Assembly (NCBI RefSeq): GCF_014217565.1 | Contig: NZ_CP043661.1 | Coordinates: 2,170,001 to 2,234,000 of the forward strand | Direction of reading: 5' to 3' | Source of the DNA: Kribbella qitaiheensis | GTDB lineage: Bacteria > Actinomycetota > Actinomycetes > Propionibacteriales > Kribbellaceae | Length of the DNA stretch: 64,000 bases | Shown here: positions 47,101-57,100 of the stretch, one piece after another | Numbering within the stretch: the stretch's first letter is position 1 | Layout: each line of letters begins with the position of its first letter | The notes under the pieces: model-generated | Databases searched by the model: none | Seen by the model: only the letters and a program-made list of their open reading frames with translations | What the model was told of the DNA's origin: nothing | Position numbers and translations under genes: made by a program

Positions 47101-49681
47101 GGTCACCACCTCATCGGGCACCAACACAACACCCGAAGCGCTCTCAGGCCTGTCCGGGTTCGTCTCACAGTGGTACGGCACGCTCGTGGCGCTGTCCTGG
47201 GGCGTGCTGGTGCCGCTGTTCATCGGGTTCCTGCTCCTGGGCTTGGCCTTCTTCAAAAAGATGGACCGCGGCAGCACAATCAAGAAACTCGTTGTGCGCT
47301 TGGTGTTCATCGGTGTCGGCCTGCCGCTCATCGGCGGCATGTACACGTCGATCCTCGACCAGTTCGACGACTCGCTGCTGTCGCAAAGCGTGGGACCGAC
47401 CAAGGTCGTGCTGTCGACCTACGTCGACTTCAACGCGTGGATGAACACCAATCGGCTCCACATCCCCGCCAACGCCTCGATCACCTGGGACGCCGAAACC
47501 GGGCACGCCCAGCCCGTCTCGGTGTTCTCGGCCAGGAACTCCGCGCTGGCCATCAACGCACAGACCGGGAAGTACCCCGGTATCACCGCCGGCGACAAGA
47601 TCAGCGATGCGGGTAGCGCCTGGGCAAACAACAACCCCGGGCTGAAGAACAGCGAGACCGACAAGAACGCGGTCTTCGCGACCCTGGGCATGCTCGGCCG
47701 CTACATCCAGGGCCAGAAGGTGAACGCCTCGGACTTCGAGTCGAACGTCCAGGGCGCCGTCACAGCCATCCCCAGTGACGACGTCAACTGGGACCTGAAG
47801 AAGAACTGGTTTCTGGGCAAGAGCTACAAGGACTCGAAAGACTTCGGCGAAGGCGGCAACCCCGTACCGCCCAGCGAGCATCCACTGGTCGCAACGAGCA
47901 GCACCGGCCTGACCGCCACCACCAACGGGGCCGGCACCGAATTCAGTTCGACCAGCGGCAACCCACGCTGCGGCTTCACCGTCGTCGAACCCAACACCGA
48001 TGGGAAGCCCGCCGACTGCAACCTGGCCCCACTCGCGGCATACAACTATTTGAACACCGAGTTCAACAGCGACTCGATGACCATCTTCTCCTCCAACAAG
48101 GTGACCTCCGGTTTCACGCGCTCGTTCCACTCCTCGGTAGCACAGATCGGCACCGGGCCGGCCTCGTTCATGTACTGGGCCAACGCCTTCACACTGCTGA
48201 GCTCGATCACCATGATCGGTCTCTTCTACGGCATCGGAATGCTGACCGGCGCGCTACGCCGCACCTTCGGCACGGTCGCAGCGATCCCGTTCGCGACGAT
48301 GGGCGCGATGGCCGGCATCGCCAAGGTGATCATCTACTCCGTCGCCATGATGCTTGAAGTGCTGGTCACCTTGTTCCTCTACCAGTTCGTCTCAGAATTC
48401 CTGGTCTCGCTGCCGCAGATCATCGAAGGACCGATCGCGAAGCTCGTCAGCAGCAACCCCACCGGTACCGATCGCGGCATCACGAACATCTTCGGCAACC
48501 CAGTCCTCGGCTCGATCGCCGTCGTCGTCATGACCGTCGTGTCCATCGTCTTGATCATCAGCGTGACCCTCACGCTGCTACGGGTACGTAAGTCGGCCCT
48601 GAAAGCCCTCGACGAGGCCGTGACCAAGCTGGTCGACAAGTTCCTCGACACCACCACACCACCCAAGCAATCCAGCAACGGCCTCCTCCCGGCGCTCGCG
48701 GGTGGGCTGGGAGCGGGTGCCGGGATGGCTGCGGGGCAAGGTCTCATGGGGAAGCTCGGCGGAAAGCCACCCAAGGCACGCGTGAACAAGCCCAGCAACA
48801 CCGGCCAGCCCACCTCACCCAGCGTTTCGGCGAACGCCGGCGGGACGAACGGCAACATGGCGCTCACCAGCGCGAAAGCTGCCGAACTCACCGGTCGCAC
48901 ACCAGGAGAGCTAGGCAGCGGCTCACCAGGATCAGAAACTCCCCCGAGCGACCCCCCGAACGGACCCGGTGGTCCCCGGGGTACCGGCGGCGCAGGACCA
49001 CGCGGGCCAGGTTCTCTTCGTGAACCGACTGGCGAGCCTGGCACCGGCGACTCTGTAGGAACAGGAACCGCAGAGGAGGCCGCCGGGAGCAACGGCATCG
49101 ACACCAGGAGCAACAGCAAATGCGGCCGCAGCAAGCCGACCGTGGCCGATACGGGCTCACCGATCGCCTCCAGCAAACGGAAGAACCGCGCCGAGTCGAG
49201 CCCGCCGCAGGATGACCGGGAACTGGCCGAGCGCGTCAGTAATCAGGGTGGACTCAGCGACCTAGGCACTGATAAGCAGCACCGAAGCCCCCGCAGGACT
49301 CCTGGCCAGACAGACCCATCCGCACGCAAAAAGCCTGGCAGCGCCAAAGGCCCAGCTGGCCACGGCGGCACCAGCAACAACCCGAAGATTGGCGATCAAC
49401 CCCGACCGAACAGGGCCAGCACACCGCCGAGCTCACCGCAACGCGGTCACGGCCCCGAGCCGCCGCGCCACCCCACGCGGTTCCGCCAACAACGGCGCAC
49501 CGAAAGCCCCGGACCGCGCGGATCCGCACCGCACCGAGGCACCCACTGGTCCGTTGAACAGACGCAACCCACCCCAGCCGGTCACGAAGCCATCGCCCAG
49601 AGCCCGTATCTGGGAAGTGCCGCCCGCACCAGAGCCACCACGACCAAGAAAGCCAGCTCGCCCCATGCCGTCTACCCCTGA
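44114..49681 (+). CDS. VirB4-like protein, in frame with a VirB6/TrbL-like protein
   Basis: One uninterrupted frame of 1855 residues. Residues 1-766 follow the VirB4/TraE layout, but at the Walker A position it reads DHHVVVADNAISDYLSRAQ and at Walker B GDTVIIHGAETIDD, so both nucleotide motifs are lost. At residue 767 a second start with its own AGGAG (46401-46405) begins a membrane protein, listed separately. An alternative reading is that the VirB4-like gene ends in another frame at TGA 46413-46415 (ATGA overlap) after an indel near 46310, because that frame has higher third-position GC there. Real fusion and two genes are both possible. Confidence 0.65.
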   Translation: MAPTPNLRASLGNLKRLRPASQLPPGSLAAASETTELDPAAATTDRRQPRRWLSWWHRHQDTKRLEGQFESYPHLLALKPKEKYLFRSDYFQVDGSVGCVLAFFHDLAAHDGFGPFWGIGRIPDGLDERVTAVVLEQVARRTDKWVDQYTKQSEKLDSLEAGEQADGGTTSSKLRAKKVAGDLEVTISEIQDGASYLSVHNRLLLKAPDLAALEDSIERISRLYIDRFGTLKAAAYAGEQRQELAGLLKRNDKKRGRGFHFTSTEFAGSYSLVTNGLNDAAGEYVGYMVGDVNNSAVLFDSNGYDHHVVVADNAISDYLSRAQISDMWCSKLSQSCLLNNGQVVHLVLDGADLNRLGPRFDTLTSRVDLNTGDVNMFEMFGEEADELAVFAAQMQKLTLMFEQLYEATDGGVGSIIRNELEKTATQFYIDQRMWARNAKTQRHRLRVVGIPHEQVPRLQMFTAYLDTEHKALLNSSKNDPDQLRAYNVLKGVAKNLLDNNGDLFNNHTAAAVDGIREAKRVVYDFSRLMRRGRGVAMAQLVNIVGFAIGKLERGDTVIIHGAETIDDRVKAYVELQFEQLYQRGGRVVFSYNDVDKMLADVKFNKFDAADYTIFGAMRDKTVADYQQLLHQRIPPDLAQLITRKGENLSYLRRGVSNVVFHLDLALGINPNREKQRRELHRAARRTEATLKFDAVMTTKPVPGANVTSVGGASSDTEPHAAEPGRSQPSTDVEEDPRRRPPGGNAARRSRTEDAEGDEEATRQEHRMTPLSNAAQAITRTRVRALAAAGAQPTWVRTVAGGLLGTLVLVLLLVALAPVAHADDPRDEDQKDYSLYHLTSNASVYFSEKSAPENDGKGTGDSWKTVVSNPAQAGSMLGYADDDGFVKWLFSTISGSSQTIKYDAFDSAHASGMKDYSHFGAATRDLGFDDMISSAGFDPMIHAVGGSLIWTVYALAMGVSILFWIFVQILKLLNPFLWFHNGIAAVSPSYKVWADGMVTTSSGTNTTPEALSGLSGFVSQWYGTLVALSWGVLVPLFIGFLLLGLAFFKKMDRGSTIKKLVVRLVFIGVGLPLIGGMYTSILDQFDDSLLSQSVGPTKVVLSTYVDFNAWMNTNRLHIPANASITWDAETGHAQPVSVFSARNSALAINAQTGKYPGITAGDKISDAGSAWANNNPGLKNSETDKNAVFATLGMLGRYIQGQKVNASDFESNVQGAVTAIPSDDVNWDLKKNWFLGKSYKDSKDFGEGGNPVPPSEHPLVATSSTGLTATTNGAGTEFSSTSGNPRCGFTVVEPNTDGKPADCNLAPLAAYNYLNTEFNSDSMTIFSSNKVTSGFTRSFHSSVAQIGTGPASFMYWANAFTLLSSITMIGLFYGIGMLTGALRRTFGTVAAIPFATMGAMAGIAKVIIYSVAMMLEVLVTLFLYQFVSEFLVSLPQIIEGPIAKLVSSNPTGTDRGITNIFGNPVLGSIAVVVMTVVSIVLIISVTLTLLRVRKSALKALDEAVTKLVDKFLDTTTPPKQSSNGLLPALAGGLGAGAGMAAGQGLMGKLGGKPPKARVNKPSNTGQPTSPSVSANAGGTNGNMALTSAKAAELTGRTPGELGSGSPGSETPPSDPPNGPGGPRGTGGAGPRGPGSLREPTGEPGTGDSVGTGTAEEAAGSNGIDTRSNSKCGRSKPTVADTGSPIASSKRKNRAESSPPQDDRELAERVSNQGGLSDLGTDKQHRSPRRTPGQTDPSARKKPGSAKGPAGHGGTSNNPKIGDQPRPNRASTPPSSPQRGHGPEPPRHPTRFRQQRRTESPGPRGSAPHRGTHWSVEQTQPTPAGHEAIAQSPYLGSAARTRATTTKKASSPHAVYP
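46412..49681 (+). CDS. VirB6/TrbL-like polytopic membrane protein (internal start)
   Basis: 1089 residues if translated from ATG 46412, which has AGGAG at a six-base spacing. It starts like a signal-anchor (TVAGGLLGTLVLVLLLVALA, then APVAHADD) and has about six further membrane segments, for example YALAMGVSILFWIFVQIL, ALSWGVLVPLFIGFLLLGLA and GSIAVVVMTVVSIVLIISVT. A Gly/Ala-rich helix (PALAGGLGAGAGMAAG) and a Pro/Gly/Ser-rich tail of about 300 residues follow. This is the layout of the mating-channel proteins VirB6/TrbL of Gram-positive systems. Confidence 0.65.
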   Translation: MTPLSNAAQAITRTRVRALAAAGAQPTWVRTVAGGLLGTLVLVLLLVALAPVAHADDPRDEDQKDYSLYHLTSNASVYFSEKSAPENDGKGTGDSWKTVVSNPAQAGSMLGYADDDGFVKWLFSTISGSSQTIKYDAFDSAHASGMKDYSHFGAATRDLGFDDMISSAGFDPMIHAVGGSLIWTVYALAMGVSILFWIFVQILKLLNPFLWFHNGIAAVSPSYKVWADGMVTTSSGTNTTPEALSGLSGFVSQWYGTLVALSWGVLVPLFIGFLLLGLAFFKKMDRGSTIKKLVVRLVFIGVGLPLIGGMYTSILDQFDDSLLSQSVGPTKVVLSTYVDFNAWMNTNRLHIPANASITWDAETGHAQPVSVFSARNSALAINAQTGKYPGITAGDKISDAGSAWANNNPGLKNSETDKNAVFATLGMLGRYIQGQKVNASDFESNVQGAVTAIPSDDVNWDLKKNWFLGKSYKDSKDFGEGGNPVPPSEHPLVATSSTGLTATTNGAGTEFSSTSGNPRCGFTVVEPNTDGKPADCNLAPLAAYNYLNTEFNSDSMTIFSSNKVTSGFTRSFHSSVAQIGTGPASFMYWANAFTLLSSITMIGLFYGIGMLTGALRRTFGTVAAIPFATMGAMAGIAKVIIYSVAMMLEVLVTLFLYQFVSEFLVSLPQIIEGPIAKLVSSNPTGTDRGITNIFGNPVLGSIAVVVMTVVSIVLIISVTLTLLRVRKSALKALDEAVTKLVDKFLDTTTPPKQSSNGLLPALAGGLGAGAGMAAGQGLMGKLGGKPPKARVNKPSNTGQPTSPSVSANAGGTNGNMALTSAKAAELTGRTPGELGSGSPGSETPPSDPPNGPGGPRGTGGAGPRGPGSLREPTGEPGTGDSVGTGTAEEAAGSNGIDTRSNSKCGRSKPTVADTGSPIASSKRKNRAESSPPQDDRELAERVSNQGGLSDLGTDKQHRSPRRTPGQTDPSARKKPGSAKGPAGHGGTSNNPKIGDQPRPNRASTPPSSPQRGHGPEPPRHPTRFRQQRRTESPGPRGSAPHRGTHWSVEQTQPTPAGHEAIAQSPYLGSAARTRATTTKKASSPHAVYP

Positions 49682-49744
49682 ACCACGAGATCAGCGAAGC
49701 ACCAGCGCAGAGCCGCCGAAGGAGTAGCTCCCCTGGAGCAAACG

Positions 49745-49782
49745 AGAGCCCCGTGGAGCGATGCACAACTCCAGGGGGCTCT
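49745..49782. terminator. Terminator between the transfer block and the helicase gene
   Basis: AGAGCCCCGTGGAG pairs with CTCCAGGGGGCTCT around a ten-base loop and is followed by TCAGTTC. It lies between converging genes and can serve both. Confidence 0.7.
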
Positions 49783-49797
49783 TCAGTTCGCACCGGG

Positions 49798-52567
49798 CTA
49801 GGACCGGCGGGTATGCAGCGTGATGACCTTTTCGATCTGCGTCCAGATGCCGTCCTTGTCCCACTGGTGGTACCAGGCCGAGACCGTAACCGTGGAACCG
49901 TAGTCGATGCGTATGTCGTCCCAACGGGCACCGGTGCGTAGTTTCCAGACGATGTTCTCGATCACGTTGCGCAGATCGTTGTTGCGCCAGGTTTCGCTGC
50001 CTTGGGCTGGTTCGGGGATCAGTGGCCGAATCTTGGCCCAGGAGCGGTCGGTGAGCTGAAAGAAGTTCCGGGTGTACTCGCTGGTCAGCGACTCGCTCTC
50101 GGAGTACCAGTGGGGGTCGATCTCGGCGAGTTCCGCAGCGGCCTCGTCAGGGAGCGCGCCTAGGTTTCGCTTCTTGCGCTGCTGGTAGAGCCACGACTGC
50201 AACGGCGTCTTACCTGGCACTTTGATGTGCCCGTTGCGTGCAACGAAGTTCGCAAGCTCGGCCAGCCGCTGGTTCCACTGCTCATCGCCCGGGTTCCAAG
50301 AGAATCCGACCCGATCCAGCAGATCGATCTGCCAGTCGTCCAGCTGGCCGAAGCGTCGCGCTCGACGCTGCGCCTTGGTCCACGAGGACAGATTCACCCC
50401 GTCGACCGTGATCAGACCATCGGGCACGTACATCACCTTCAGTTGGCCTAGCTCGGCGCGGAGCGCCTTCAACTCCTCATATGTGTTCCGCCACGCGGTT
50501 TCGGTGCGGTTCTGGAAGTCGATGCCGATCTCGTGCAGCAGCTGGATCTGTTCAGCGGTGAGGTGACCGCGCCGGTTGGTGGCGACCTGACCTTCGATCC
50601 AGCGAGCTTCTCGCGAGGTACTCGGCAGGCGCAGCAGGCTGCCGCGGTGCTCGTAGAGGGCTTTGACTTCCTGGTAGCGCTGCATCCAGCGGGCGGCCAC
50701 TCCGTCCCAAGGGAACTCGATCTCATCGAGCAGCCGGATCCTCTCCTCGGACAGCTTGCCGACGCGGTGACGTTGCCGCTGCGCGTTGAACCAATTCGCC
50801 AGGACGACTCCGTGCGGGGTCGCATAGTCTTCGTCGACCAGCAGATGCCCGTTGTCTTCCTTCAGGCGCCGGGCATCGGAGTAGGTGCGCATCCAGTTCT
50901 CTTCGAGTTGCGACCAGACGATCCCGAGCTTCTCCAGCAGTTCGGCGCGATCCTCGGACAGCTCACCCGCGTTGTAGAAAACCCTTTGTCTGTTCCACCA
51001 GGAGCCGAGCCTCAGCCCGTCGTTGGTGATCCAGGTCCACGGGATCTCCACATTTCCCTGGACCTGAAGGTAGGCGCAGGCTGCGCCGTAGTACTCCTCC
51101 CAGCTCGGCGCGGTCGACTGCACAGCGCGGATGGTGATCGCCCGGGCAAACAGGTCGGGAACGTCGACGCCGGTCACGCTCAACCACGGCGGCAACTTCA
51201 CCTCCCGCGACGCCGGCTCGAACAGCGTTCCCTCGCCGAGCTGGCGACGCTTCAAGCGCAACTGATCGTCGAGCCGGTCGTCGTGGTCACGCAGTGCCCG
51301 CAGAACCTGCCAGACCGGTTCCCAGTCGCTGCCTTCCAGAGCAGCCTCGGGGCTTTCCCCTTCGCTGAGCAGCAGGGGGACGACGATGGTGGCGACCTTG
51401 TCCTGCCGGCCGCCGGTGCGCAGGGCGCGGCCGAGTGCCTGGATGGTGTCGATCGCCGATCGACGTGGCCGGGTGAACACCACGGCATCGACCGCCGGGA
51501 CGTCCACACCTTCCGACAGCACGCGCGCGTTGCTGACCACAGCCAACTCGTCGCCGGCGGCGGCGAGCCGGTCAATGACCCGGCGGCGCAGGTGCGGTGG
51601 CTGGGCGCCAGATACGTGCCCGGCCCACAGGTTCAGCGGCCCACCGGGTAGCAGTCCGGCCGCTGCAGGCAGTGTGGTCGCCCAGGTACGCGCGTCCGCA
51701 ACGCGGTGGTGGTAGCTGATCGCGCGACGCACGCCGTACTCGGTCATCGTGCGCAGGACCGCGATCTGCCCAGCCAGCGTCGCCGGCTGGATCGACGAAG
51801 CACCCAGACGCATCGCCAGGCTCTCGTCCAGAGTCAGCCGGTGAATCTCTTCGTTGGTCACCACCGGAACAATCACGCGGTAGTCGGCGAGCAGCCCCAT
51901 TGTGATGGCCCGGCTGAACGGCAGCCGCCAGCACACCTGGCCGTAGATCTTCTCATCATCCATCGAGACCACAGCGTCGCCGCTGGTGGTCGCGACCCGC
52001 GGCGTTGCAGTCATGTACAGCCGGCGTTTGGCGGGCACCTGGGCGTCGTGGTGGACGACCTTCCACGGACCGTCGGCCTTTCCCGTCGTCCGGTGCGCCT
52101 CATCCACCACCGCCAGATCCCACCTGCGCATCAGATAACTGCTGTGCGCGGCCGCGATCACCGGCAGCGACGCATAGGTCGACAGCACCGTCACCCGACG
52201 GCGACCACGTACGGTGTCCGCGAGCACGTCGGCGGTTGTGGTGACCACGACATCCGGCTGGCCTTCAAGCAGTGCGATCTCGGCGATCGTGGGATCTGAG
52301 CAGACCGCGACAACAGTGCCCAGCGACATGCCAGCGACGGCACGGTAGGCCTGCAGCGTCTGCACGAGCAGTTCGATGGTCGGCAAGACCACCAGTACTC
52401 GGCCGGTCGCAGCCAGGTTGGCTGCGACCGGCCCCGCCGATGCGGGTCTTCCCGATCCCACAGGCTCCGATCAAACTCGTCCGGCCGCCTACACCGATCG
52501 CGGTGGTCACCGCGTCCACGGCTTCCACCTGATGCGGCCACAGCTCGCTCTGCACAGTCTGTCCCAT
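49798..52567 (-). CDS. DEAH-type helicase with helicase-associated repeats and a DUF4096 transposase-like domain, one apparent frameshift
   Basis: The N-terminal piece (ATG 52567, MGQTVQSELWPHQVEAVDAV, Walker A GACGIGKT) is in one frame; from about 52440 the gene continues in another (AANLAATGRVLVVLPTIELL). One extra G in GGCGGGGCCGG explains the break. Then come DEAH in VVDEAHRTTG, a LYMTATPR motif and helicase C-terminal motifs (VVSNARVLSEGVDVPAVDAV; IQALGRALRTG). Five tryptophan-rich helicase-associated repeats follow (such as LRLGSWWNRQRVFYNAGELS). The last 90 residues match the DUF4096 domain of IS5-type transposases (LTDRSWAKIRPLIPEPAQG; IVWKLRTGARWDDI). Likely DNA-binding defence helicase. 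Confidence 0.75.
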
Positions 52568-52587
52568 CCGCACGTCGCTCAGCTTTG

Positions 52588-52818
52588 CTAATCCCTCGAC
52601 CCGACGGGCCTCGCCGGCACCGCCGTACCGGGCAGGAGTTCTACCGGGCTCAGTATCGCCTGCTGGATGTCGTCGACCAGGAACTGAGCGTCACCGACCG
52701 CCGGACTCGCGAACAGCGCGGTGGCGATCGCGCCGAGGGTCGTCTGCGACTGCGGACGACCCTCAACTTGGAGCCAAGCGCAATCGTCAACGGGTTCTTC
52801 AGTTCGCGCAGTCGCCTC
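52588..52818 (-). pseudogene. Coding fragment without start upstream of the helicase gene
   Basis: The minus-strand frame QSQTTLGAIATALFASPAVG through DAQFLVDDIQQAILSPVELL to a TAG at 52588 has strong coding character. Upstream it meets a TGA next to the lipoprotein end and has no start codon. Family not recognised. Confidence 0.35.
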
Positions 52819-52829
52819 GGGTCACTCGA

Positions 52830-53234
52830 TCAGCCGCACATGGGCTGGTAACTCTGGAGAGCCTTGTCCTTGGCCATCTTGGTGTACTGCTTGCCGTCGA
52901 TATCGACGGTGTCACCGCTCTTGCTAGCGGTGACCTTGCCGGTGCCACCCCCGTCCGACCAAATGATCTGATCGCCTTCCGTACTGAGTTCGCCGGACGA
53001 GGTCGCCTCGGTATCGATGACCGCATTGCTCTTGCCAGGTTTGTCGCACCCGAACTCGTAGTAGGCAACCGAGTTCCCGTCGATCACGAGCTGGCCTTCC
53101 TTGTCGTAGTACTCGCCGCTGGGACCGTCAGACCCGCCGCTACAGCCAGCCAGCACGCACGCAAGTGCCGAGAGCAGTACCGCCGCCGGGATCGCGAGGC
53201 GCTGCTTCCGGAGTCGGACACTTCTGATGATCAT
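52830..53234 (-). CDS. Small lipoprotein
   Basis: 134 residues from the ATG reading MIIRSVRLRKQR. Positive N-terminus, hydrophobic stretch and lipobox (AAVLLSALACVLAGCSGGSD), so it is anchored outside the membrane. The mature part is a short beta-rich domain (GQLVIDGNSVAYYEFGCDKP; IIWSDGGGTGKVTAS) of the kind seen in many actinomycete lipoproteins. No family recognised. Confidence 0.7.
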   Translation of the reverse strand: MIIRSVRLRKQRLAIPAAVLLSALACVLAGCSGGSDGPSGEYYDKEGQLVIDGNSVAYYEFGCDKPGKSNAVIDTEATSSGELSTEGDQIIWSDGGGTGKVTASKSGDTVDIDGKQYTKMAKDKALQSYQPMCG

Positions 53235-53384
53235 GCGGTTGGCCCCCAGTGTCTTCGTTGGCGCATGCCCTTCGACACGCTGCTCCGGGGACCATTGTCC
53301 CATAGATGAAATTTCAACTTAAATCTCTGCTTGGAGCATCGCACCGAGCGCTGGTTCTCCTTGCGGGGTGGCACGATGTTGGGC

Positions 53385-53609
53385 ATGTCCACCGATGTTG
53401 TGCATCACATGTACACGCGTGCCGCCGACCTTGTCCCTTACTGCGGTGTAGTGCCCGGGCCGGATCCGGTCACTGGTGACTGGCACACCGGCCACGAGCG
53501 GGACGATCTGCTGAAATGCGTGGAGTTCGGCCTGCCTGCGTGCACTACCTGCCTGTCACCCCAGGCGCTCGGTGGCTTCACGCCGCTGATCATGGAGGAG
53601 GAGCGGTAG
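53385..53609 (+). CDS. Small cysteine-containing protein
   Basis: 74 residues from the ATG reading MSTDVVHHMYTRAADLVPYC; an ATG nine bases earlier is also possible. Contains GDWHTGHERDDLLKCVEF and a C-x2-C pair (ACTTC), perhaps a zinc site. No family recognised. Confidence 0.5.
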   Translation: MSTDVVHHMYTRAADLVPYCGVVPGPDPVTGDWHTGHERDDLLKCVEFGLPACTTCLSPQALGGFTPLIMEEER

Positions 53610-54134
53610 TCGCGTGCAGGAGGTGGACATGCCGGCAGCCGTGTCGAACCAAGTCGTGATTGGCCTCAAGCCCGAGGGAACGCGCGCAGGTCGCGGACGT
53701 GCTCTACGGATCGACCCAGCGGCCTCAGTCGGAAGTCACCGCGCCGCCTAGCTGGAGCGGCTAGGTGCCATCGGACTGGGCATGGCTCGTACGCTCTCGC
53801 GTGATGAGGAGTGCCATCTGGAGCACCCCTGCATGACAGATGCAGCTCCGCGATGTTCACCATCAGTCCTGGCGCCGACTGGCGCGAAGCTGTCCGGATC
53901 AATTCTAGGCAAGCACGGCCGCGGCGTTCTTGCGGCTGACGTCGAGTCGTGGATGCCCCGGTGTAACTGCCTGGCTCTGCGCGATTGGCACTATGCCGAC
54001 GACCTGGTGTGGCTGGTGCCTGCGCTCGGGCTGCCAGTAACGTGTCGCTCTCGCATGCTGTGACACGTCGGCTTGGTCGCCTACAATTGGCAGGTCACTC
54101 CCCCCTAGTAGCGCCATAGGCACAGTGCGGAAGG
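53610..54134. other. Stretch without a supported gene
   Basis: A plus-strand frame at 53782-54063 has moderate coding character near its end (WMPRCNCLALRDWHYADDLV) but no good start and no family. The promoter of the restriction gene should lie in the last part. Confidence 0.4.
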
Positions 54135-57100
54135 ATGCGGCCTATGGTCACGATCCACGAGGTACTCGAGCAGTTGCGGGCGACTGCTCTTGACGAGCGC
54201 GACAAGGGCGACAAGTTCGAGCGGCTGGTTGCCAGCTATTTGCGCAGCGACCCTGAGTGGACAGCGCGCTTCTCCGAGGTGTGGCTTTGGTCGCAGTGGC
54301 CTGGTCGGCAGGGTCGGCCCGATACCGGAATCGATTTGGTGGCGGCGAACCGTGACCGCGACGACTACACCGCAATTCAGTGCAAGTTCTATGACCCCAG
54401 CCACAAAGTTGCCAAGGCAGACATCGACTCCTTTGTGGCATCGTCAGGCCGTGTCGAGTTCTCTGACCGTTATATCTTCGACACCGCCGCAGACTGGTCC
54501 GACAACGCCAAGCACGCGCTTGAGGGGCTCGCTGTCCCTGTGCAGCGAATCGACATCGGCTACTTGTCCGAGGCCAGGGTGGACTGGTCTCAATTTTCGT
54601 GGACGACCCCTGAGGTCCTGGTGCCGACCGGACCGAAGGTACTCCCGCCTCATCAGCAACGCGCCCTCGACGATGTCCGCCGCGGGTACCTCGAGCACGA
54701 TCGAGGCAAGCTCGTCATGGCTTGCGGCACTGGAAAGACGTTCACTTCATTGCGGATCGCCGAGGATCTGGTCGGCGTCGGCGGCAGTGTGCTGTTCCTT
54801 GTTCCGTCTATCCAACTGCTAAGCCAGTCACTGCGCGAATGGATGGCCGAGGCGTCGCTCGACATTCGCCCGTTTGCCGTCTGTTCTGATGTGCGGGTCG
54901 GTCGCCGTGTAAACAGCGACGACGCGGATATGTCGATCATCGACCTCACAGAGCCCGCCACTACCGACGCAGCCGCCCTCCTGGCCAGAATGACCAGCGG
55001 CCGGCATGCAACGGACCGGATGAAGGTGGTCTTCGCCACCTACCAATCCATCGACGTTGTGGCCAAGGCACAGCAGGCTGGCCTGGATGCGTTCGACCTG
55101 ATCATTTGCGACGAGGCCCACCGGACCACCGGTGTCACCATCGCTGGGACAGACGAGTCTCACTTCGTGAGGGTGCACGACAATGACTATTTGAAGGCAG
55201 CCAAGCGGCTCTATATGACCGCAACGCCCAGAGTCTTCGGTGAGGAGGTTCGTCGCAAGGCCCTCGATGCCGAGGCCATCCTCGCCGATATGGGAGATGC
55301 GGGTACCTACGGCCCCGAGCTGCACCGGCTCGGCTTCGGGGACGCAGTTGAGGCGGACCTGCTGACCGATTACAAGGTGCTGGTCCTGGCTGTCGACGAG
55401 TCCTATGTCGCGGAGAACTTCCAGGGCGCCATGGCGCACGGGGGCGAGATCGCTCTCGGTGATGCGGCCAAGCTGATCGGGTGCTGGAACGGTCTATCGA
55501 AACATTATGGCTCGGCAAGCACGGAGATCGAAGACAGAGCGCCGATGCGCATGGCGGTTGCCTTTGCCAAAGACATCAAGGCCTCCAAGATCGCAGCATC
55601 CAGCTTCCCGGCCCTGATCGACCGGGCACTCCAGGACGAGGCCGCGAACGGTGCCGTGCGCAACCAACTCCGCGTTGAGGCTGCACATGTGGACGGCACG
55701 ATGGGAATCCACGAGCGCAACATGCATCTGGCCTGGCTGAGAGACAAGACTCCCGATGACGTATGCCGCGTCCTTACCAACGCCCGTTGCCTCTCCGAGG
55801 GCGTGGACGTGCCGGCCCTCGACGCTGTGCTCTTCTTGACCCCGCGTGGCTCCCAGGTGGATGTCGTACAGTCCGTGGGACGCGTGATGCGCAAGGCGCC
55901 CGGTAAGGAACTGGGCTACATCATCCTTCCAATCGTGGTGCCTTCAGGTGTAAGTCCCGAAGAGGCGCTGCGAGATAATGAGCGCTACAAGGTCGTCTGG
56001 CAGGTACTGCAAGCACTGCGTTCTCACGACGACCGGTTCCACGCGATGATCAACCAGATCGAGCTGAACAAGAATAAGACCAACCGGCTCGTGATCGACG
56101 ATGTGACTCCTCGACCCGAGGCCGAGCGTCCGCACGAGAACCCGAGCAACGAAGGCGATCAAAGTTCCCAGCTCACTCTCGACTACGGCTTCGAGGGATT
56201 CCGCGACGCGATGTACGCACGGATCGTGCAAAAGGTCGGCGAGCGACGCTACTGGGAGACCTGGGCACGGGACGTCTCAGATATCGCTCAAGCTCACATC
56301 ACCCGCATTCAGGGACTGCTGGCGGATCCTGAATCGCCGCCGGCCAGGGAGTTCGAGGCGTTCTTGGCCGGTTTACAGGGAAATCTCAACGAGTCGATCA
56401 GCCACAGCGAGGCCGTTGAGATGCTGGCCCAACACCTGGTCACCCGGCCTGTGTTCGAGGCCCTGTTCGAAGGCTACGACTTCACGGCACACAACCCCGT
56501 CGCGCAGACGATGGAGCTAATGCTGCGTAGCCTCGACGAGCACAACCTCGGGGCGGAGAACGACAAGCTCGAGCGGTTCTACGCTTCGGTGCGTCGCCGT
56601 GTCGAGGGTGTCCGAGACGCAGATGGTAAGCAGCGCGTCATCGTCGAGCTCTACGACAAGTTCTTCGCCACTGCCTTCAAGAAGACCGTCGACCGGCTCG
56701 GTATCGTCTACACGCCGATCGAGATCGTCGACTTTATCCTTAAGTCGACCGATGAGGTGCTGCGCCAAGAGTTCGGGCAGGGCCTCAGCGACGAAGGCAT
56801 CCACATCCTGGACGGGTTCACGGGCACCGGCACGTTCATCGTGCGGCTGCTGCAATCGGGGCTGATATCCCCCCACGATCTGGCCCGCAAGTACGCCCAA
56901 GAGCTTCATGCCAACGAAATGTTGCTACTGGCGTACTACATTGCTGCGGTCAACATCGAGACCACCTATGCTGCGCTGGCGATTGACGGTGGCGAGGATC
57001 CTGGCTCCTACAAGCCGTTTCCCGGGCTGGTGCTCACCGACACCTTTCAGTCCTATGAGGACGGCGACCGAGACGATCTCCATATCTTCCCGGAGAACAA

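Noticed and set aside
49389-49727. A proline-rich frame overlapping the end of the VirB6-like gene
   Set aside because: Both frames have similar codon bias in this low-complexity tail; I kept the frame continuous with the membrane protein.
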